A DNA stretch of 64,000 bases from JANMMJ01 sp964543235 (GTDB lineage Bacteria > Pseudomonadota > Alphaproteobacteria > Rhizobiales > Aestuariivirgaceae), in the NCBI GenBank assembly GCA_964543235.1, contig CAZIXE010000015.1:1-64000 (forward strand). Reading direction: 5' to 3'. Every line of letters begins with the position of its first letter. Position 1 is the first letter of the stretch. The translations under genes and the position numbers were made by a program. Under the pieces are notes generated by a model. The model was not told where the DNA came from and searched no databases. It saw only the letters and a program-made list of their open reading frames with translations. Below are positions 60,109 to 64,000 of this stretch, one piece after another.

Positions 60109-61137
60109 TCAAGCCGGCCTGAGGGGGCGGGTGCTCTCGCGAACAACGATCTCGTAGCCCATATCGATGGTGCGCGGACGTATCCGGCCGCCTGCGGCAA
60201 TCGCCGCAATCGCTTCCTCGGCGGCGCGCCTTCCCATCTCATAGCGGCGGGTGGCGACGCTCGACAGGCTGGGCGAGGCACAGGCGGCGAATTCGAGATC
60301 GTGGAAACCCAGGATCGACAGATCCTCGGGCACCCTGATGCCACGCCGCCGGCATTCAAGAATGGCCCCCAGCCCGAGATTGTCGTCGATGCAGAAAAAA
60401 GCCTCGGGCAAGGCACCGCGGCTGCACAGGTCGGCCAGGATCTGCGAACCGAGCGCCACGGAACTCGCCTTCGGTACCGAAGCGACGAAACAGGCATCCG
60501 CGAGGCCGGCCTCGGCCATGGCTTCGCGGTAGCCGGCGAGCCGGGCGGCGGCGCGGACATCGAGGTGACCCACCATGAAGCCGACGCGGCGATGGCCGAG
60601 GCTGAGCAGGAACCTCGTGGCATCGCGGCCGGCGCGCTGCTGCGACAGGCCGATGTTGATGCCAAGCGGTTCCGCAGCCAGTTCGAAGGTCTCGATCACC
60701 GGCACACGGCTGCGCTCCAGGATGCGGCGGGTCATGGGGCTGTGATCGACGCCCACCATGATGATCGCCTCGGCATGCTGGCCGAGAAGCGTGCGCACGG
60801 CGTTCTCCTCTTCGCCGGTGGAATAGCGGTTGTTGACCACCACCACCTGGAAGCCGCTGCCGAGGAACGCTTCATGCAACGCCTGCAGGTATTCGGCGAA
60901 GATCACATTGTAGAGGGTGGGTACGATGACGCCGACAGCGTGACTGCGCGGCGAGGCCAGGCGGCTTGCCGAGATGTTCGGTACATAGGCGAGCTTCCTG
61001 ACGGCAAGATCGATCCGCTGGCGCAACTTGTCGGAGACGACGCCGGGATTGCGGAGCGCACGCGAGACCGTGATCGGGCTGACACCTGCCAGCCTCGCCA
61101 CATCGTCAAGCGTGGTCCTGCGTCTGCTGATCGCCAT
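60109..61137 (-). CDS. LacI-family transcriptional regulator
   Basis: This is a 342-residue repressor. HTH residues about 9-30 read TLDDVARLAGVSPITVSRALRN, followed by the hinge VPNISASRLASPRSHAVGVIVP. A GntR/RbsR-like ligand domain of the periplasmic-binding fold completes it. The start MAISRRRTTLDDV was chosen; the frame is open for 61 codons further, but that part crosses the operator region. It is divergent from a sugar ABC transporter with a 205-bp gap containing a perfect palindrome, so it very probably represses that transporter in the absence of its sugar. Confidence 0.92.
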   Translation of the reverse strand: MAISRRRTTLDDVARLAGVSPITVSRALRNPGVVSDKLRQRIDLAVRKLAYVPNISASRLASPRSHAVGVIVPTLYNVIFAEYLQALHEAFLGSGFQVVVVNNRYSTGEEENAVRTLLGQHAEAIIMVGVDHSPMTRRILERSRVPVIETFELAAEPLGINIGLSQQRAGRDATRFLLSLGHRRVGFMVGHLDVRAAARLAGYREAMAEAGLADACFVASVPKASSVALGSQILADLCSRGALPEAFFCIDDNLGLGAILECRRRGIRVPEDLSILGFHDLEFAACASPSLSSVATRRYEMGRRAAEEAIAAIAAGGRIRPRTIDMGYEIVVRESTRPLRPA

Positions 61138-61216
61138 CCCCAATCGTCCATGGCCGCTGCCGGCGATGGCCGCAGCAGCTGTCCCGTATAGCGGAAATCG
61201 CGGCAACAGCAAAAAT

Positions 61217-61244
61217 TTGACAGCGCTGTCATTTCTGATATCAC
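61217..61244 (+). promoter_or_regulatory. promoter with LacI-type operator for the sugar ABC transporter
   Basis: The palindrome TGACAGCGCTGTCA (61218-61231) has the central CG typical of LacI-family operators. A -35 hexamer TTGACA (61217-61222) overlaps it, and a -10-like TATCAC (61239-61244) follows at 16 bases. Binding would block polymerase. The start codon is about 100 bp further on. Confidence 0.7.
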
Positions 61245-61342
61245 TTGCACCGCCTGGTGAAAAGAACTTCTCACGACCGAAGCCATTCGGCACACGGCCA
61301 GGCCTGCCGGACAGAATCACCTGCCCGGCCCATCAGGGAGGA

Positions 61343-62488
61343 ATGACCATGAGACTTTCACGCGCCGTGCCGCAGCTTCTCGGCCTCAGCCTGTCGGTTT
61401 CGCTGCTTGCCGCCATCGCCGGCTCAGCCGCGGCCGAACCCGAAATCGTATCCGGCCCGGCCTCCGAGCCGGACTGCATGGTGCCGTGGTCGGGCGACAC
61501 CAAATTCTTCAAGTTCCCCAAGAAAGAGGGGCCCTACCGCATCGCCCTGGCCAACGGCTATATCGCCAATACCTGGCGCATCCAGATGATCCAGACCGCC
61601 AAGGCCTATGCCGCGCAGCCCGAAGTTGCGGCCAAGCTCAAGGAATTCAAGGTGGTTTCAACAGGCGAAGACGTGCCGGCGCAGATTTCGGCCATCAACA
61701 ATTTCATCGATGCCGGCTATGACGCGATCGTCGTCAACGCCCAGAACCCGACCGCCTTCGGACCGGTGATCAAGCGCGCCAAGGAAGCCGGCGTGGTGCT
61801 GGTGGCCTTCGACAACATCCTCGACACGGAAGACGCGATCAACGTCAACGTCGACCAGAAGGGGCTCGGCGTCCTGTGGGCCAACTGGCTGATCAAGCAC
61901 CTGCCGGAAGGCGGCAAGATCCTGGAAGTCAGGGGCGTCATCGGCACGTCGGTCGATACCGACCGGCACAACGGCATCCATGAGACGCTCAACGCCTCGG
62001 GCAAGACGTGGAATGTCACCGAGGTCGTCGGCAAGTGGGATGACGGAGTTGCCCAGAAAGCCACCGCCGATGCCATCGCCACCAGCGGCCCCTTCGACGG
62101 CATCACCGGCCAGGGCGGCGATACCGGCATCGTGCAGGCGATGATCGATGCCAAGCATCCCTTCGTGCCGTTCGGCGGGGAGACGGAGAACGGCTTCCGC
62201 AAGTTCTGCGCCAAGCATGCGGCCGAGGGACTTAAATGCTCGTCGGCCGGCACCGGGCCGGCGCAGGTGGCGGTCGCAATCAAGGTCGCCATTGCAGCCC
62301 TCGAGGGCCAGGTGGTGCCGCAGTCGGTCAAGCTGCCGACGGCCATCGTCGAGGACCCGGACTTCAAGGAGAATGCCGACTATTATCCGGACCAGTCGGA
62401 CAATTTCTTCGTCGGCAACTCGTTCCCCACCTGCGGCATCAATTTCACCGCGCAGGAGATCATGGGACAGACGCAGGAAAACCAGTAA
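61343..62488 (+). CDS. sugar ABC transporter substrate-binding protein (RbsB-type)
   Basis: This is a periplasmic receptor (381 aa). The ATG follows AGGGAGGA; a second ATG two codons on is possible. The signal peptide ends near SAAAE (residue 33). The mature region has YRIALANGYIANTWRIQMIQTAKAYA, VSTGEDVPAQISAINNFIDAGYDAIVVNAQNPTAFGPVIKRAKEAGVVLVAFDN and GILEVRG-like segments of type I pentose/hexose-binding proteins. Cys-rich additions (EPDCMVPW, KFCAKHAAEGLKCSS) are unusual for the family. The ligand is not identified. It leads an operon with the RbsA-type ATPase. Confidence 0.9.
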   Translation: MTMRLSRAVPQLLGLSLSVSLLAAIAGSAAAEPEIVSGPASEPDCMVPWSGDTKFFKFPKKEGPYRIALANGYIANTWRIQMIQTAKAYAAQPEVAAKLKEFKVVSTGEDVPAQISAINNFIDAGYDAIVVNAQNPTAFGPVIKRAKEAGVVLVAFDNILDTEDAINVNVDQKGLGVLWANWLIKHLPEGGKILEVRGVIGTSVDTDRHNGIHETLNASGKTWNVTEVVGKWDDGVAQKATADAIATSGPFDGITGQGGDTGIVQAMIDAKHPFVPFGGETENGFRKFCAKHAAEGLKCSSAGTGPAQVAVAIKVAIAALEGQVVPQSVKLPTAIVEDPDFKENADYYPDQSDNFFVGNSFPTCGINFTAQEIMGQTQENQ

Positions 62489-62565
62489 GCTTTCTTCCCA
62501 GAGCAGAGTGGCCGCAGGTGTTACCGCCTGCGGCCGGTCCTGAAGTGACATCCGGCTGAGGGCCT

Positions 62566-64000
62566 ATGGCGGACACCACGGCGATCTACCGCATGGAAGG
62601 CGTTGGCAAGCGCTATGGCGGCGTGGTGGCCCTGCAAAAGGCCGATCTCGAGCTCACGACAGGCCGCATCCACGCCATTCTCGGCGAGAACGGCGCGGGG
62701 AAATCGACACTGATCAAGATCATGGCAGGGGTGGTCCAGCCCGACGAGGGGCGCATGCTGCTCGACGGTGCGGAGGTGCGTTATGCGACACCAGCCGCCG
62801 CCAATGACGCCGGCATCGTCTGCGTGTTCCAGGAACTGTCACTCATTCCCGATCTCACGGTGGCCGACAATGTGGCGATCAGCCGGCCGCCGCAGCGCTT
62901 CGGGCTGATCGACCGGCGGCAGCAGCGGCGCATCGCCGAAGAGGCCCTGGCGCGGGCGGGCGCACCCGACATCCATCCGCTGGCGCTGGTCAAGGACCTG
63001 CCGCTGTCGCGGCGGCAGATGGTCGAGATCGCCAAGGCGCTGGCGCGGCGGCCGCGCATCCTCATCCTCGACGAAGCCACCTCGGCGCTCACCGCCGCCG
63101 ACGTCAGCAAGGTGTTCGACGTGCTCAAGCGGCTCAGGTCCGAGGGCATCGCACTCGTCTACATCTCGCACCGGATGCACGAGATCGCCGAACTGGCGGA
63201 CGCGTGCACCGTGTTCCGGAACGGCCAGAAGATCGCGACCTACGCGGCGGGGACGAAGTCCGACCAGGAAGTCATCGAACTGATGATCGGGCGCGAATAC
63301 CAGAACGTGTTTCCGCCGAAACCTGCCGCCCGGCACGCGGGAAAGCCGGCAATCGCCTGCCGCAATCTGTCCTGGGCCGGCTATCTCAAGGACATCTCCT
63401 TCGAGGCGCGGCCCGGCGAAGTGGTGGGGCTCGGCGGGCTCGACGGCCAGGGGCAGCGCGAGCTGCTGCTGGCGCTGTTTGGCGTGCTGCGCGAGCTCAG
63501 GGGCGAGATCGAGATCGACGGGGTGCCGGTCAGGATTGGCAGCCCGTTTGCGGCGCGCCAGCCCGCGATCGGCATGGCGCTCATCCCCGAGGACCGCAAG
63601 ACCGAGGGGCTGATGCTGGCGATGACGGTGCGCGAGAACCTGTCCTTTGCCGCGCTCGATCGCATCGCGCGCCATGGCGTCATCGACCGGGACAAGGAGC
63701 AGCAGCTCATCGACGAGATGATCAGGCTGCTAGGCATCCGGGCGGCGGGCACCGACATGCCGGTGAGCGCGCTGTCGGGCGGCAACCAGCAGAAGGTGGT
63801 GATCGCCAAGTGGCTGATGAACCGGCCGCGCATCATCCTGCTCAACGATCCGACCCGGGGCATCGATGTCGGCACCAAGCAGGAAATGTATGTGCTGCTG
63901 CGCAAGCTCGCCGAAGGCGGCGCGACCATCATCTTCTACTCCACCGACTATGACGAGCTGATCGGCTGCTGCGACCGGGTGCTGGTGATGTATGACGGTG
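62566..64000 (+). CDS. sugar ABC transporter ATP-binding protein (RbsA/MglA type), cut by the window end
   Basis: This is a double-ATPase importer subunit, read from ATG to the window edge (478 codons, no stop). Domain 1 has Walker A GENGAGKS (residues 40-47), the signature-like LPLSRRQMVEIAKAL and Walker B RILILDEATSALT. Domain 2 begins near residue 262 (VVGLGGLDGQGQREL, a degenerate P-loop without Lys), with LSGGNQQKVVIAKW and a Walker B reading IILLNDPTRGIDVGTK, where most relatives have LDEPTRG. A degenerate second P-loop is usual for this class. A permease gene should follow outside the window. Confidence 0.93.
   Translation, partial: MADTTAIYRMEGVGKRYGGVVALQKADLELTTGRIHAILGENGAGKSTLIKIMAGVVQPDEGRMLLDGAEVRYATPAAANDAGIVCVFQELSLIPDLTVADNVAISRPPQRFGLIDRRQQRRIAEEALARAGAPDIHPLALVKDLPLSRRQMVEIAKALARRPRILILDEATSALTAADVSKVFDVLKRLRSEGIALVYISHRMHEIAELADACTVFRNGQKIATYAAGTKSDQEVIELMIGREYQNVFPPKPAARHAGKPAIACRNLSWAGYLKDISFEARPGEVVGLGGLDGQGQRELLLALFGVLRELRGEIEIDGVPVRIGSPFAARQPAIGMALIPEDRKTEGLMLAMTVRENLSFAALDRIARHGVIDRDKEQQLIDEMIRLLGIRAAGTDMPVSALSGGNQQKVVIAKWLMNRPRIILLNDPTRGIDVGTKQEMYVLLRKLAEGGATIIFYSTDYDELIGCCDRVLVMYDG

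Overview
The window is a gene-dense, high-GC chromosomal stretch. It very probably comes from an alphaproteobacterium of the Hyphomicrobiales (Rhizobiales) type. Evidence for this is the C4-pathway 5-aminolevulinate synthase (hemA), a Rhizobium-type (ReAV-like) asparaginase, a TIGR03808-type beta-helix protein, Brucella-like EryC/EryH/EryI tetrulose-phosphate isomerases, a split MutA/MutB mutase, and many 1-4 bp start/stop overlaps. I see no rRNA, tRNA, CRISPR array, phage genes or transposase.

Layout. (1) 0.1-6.9 kb: the urea ABC transporter urtABCDE on the minus strand, behind a good sigma-54 promoter, with a divergent exported truncated globin. (2) 7.4-10.4 kb: a periplasmic molybdenum hydroxylase pair (IorA/IorB type), framed by two nearly identical 60-bp copies of the 3' end of the neighbouring DUF853 ATPase gene. 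(3) 12-21 kb: a MacAB/DevBCA-like exporter (ATPase, FtsX permease, HlyD adaptor), methylmalonyl-CoA mutase mutAB and an MNT/HEPN pair. (4) 21-30 kb: PhoX phosphatase with a Pho box, a TAT-exported beta-helix protein, an asparaginase/MFS pair, a class I glutamine amidotransferase, a rhodanese/MarR divergon with nested palindromic operators, and a 47-residue exported peptide that had to be read by hand.

(5) 29.7-37.8 kb: a polyol/tetrulose region with a GlpD-family dehydrogenase and FGGY kinase, a lone DhaK, a NUDIX hydrolase, EryC-, TPI/EryH- and RpiB/EryI-type isomerases, and mannonate dehydratase. The set could phosphorylate and oxidise a C3/C4 polyol and isomerise tetrulose phosphate to erythrose 4-phosphate. 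(6) 37.9-43 kb: M32 carboxypeptidase, a small Fe(II)/2-oxoglutarate oxygenase-like protein, adenine deaminase and a DapA-family lyase/synthase. (7) 43-55.4 kb: inositol and related catabolism: iolG, a PotBCD-like ABC transporter with no ATPase gene, a second Gfo/Idh/MocA oxidoreductase, iolE, iolD, an RpiR-type regulator, then a divergent aldehyde dehydrogenase, HpcH/HpaI aldolase and D-2-hydroxyacid dehydrogenase. iolB and iolC are not in the window. (8) 55.4-60.1 kb: dxs, DUF3422 and hemA. (9) 60.1-64 kb: a LacI-family regulator divergent from an RbsB/RbsA-type sugar ABC transporter cut by the window edge, with a perfect 14-bp palindrome over the putative -35 box.

The overall picture is a nutrient-scavenging region for urea, amides, organic phosphate, polyols, inositol and sugars under nitrogen, phosphate, probably oxygen (TTGA-N6-GCAA boxes) and substrate control. 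Gene identities come from reading protein sequence and motifs by eye; no database search was run.
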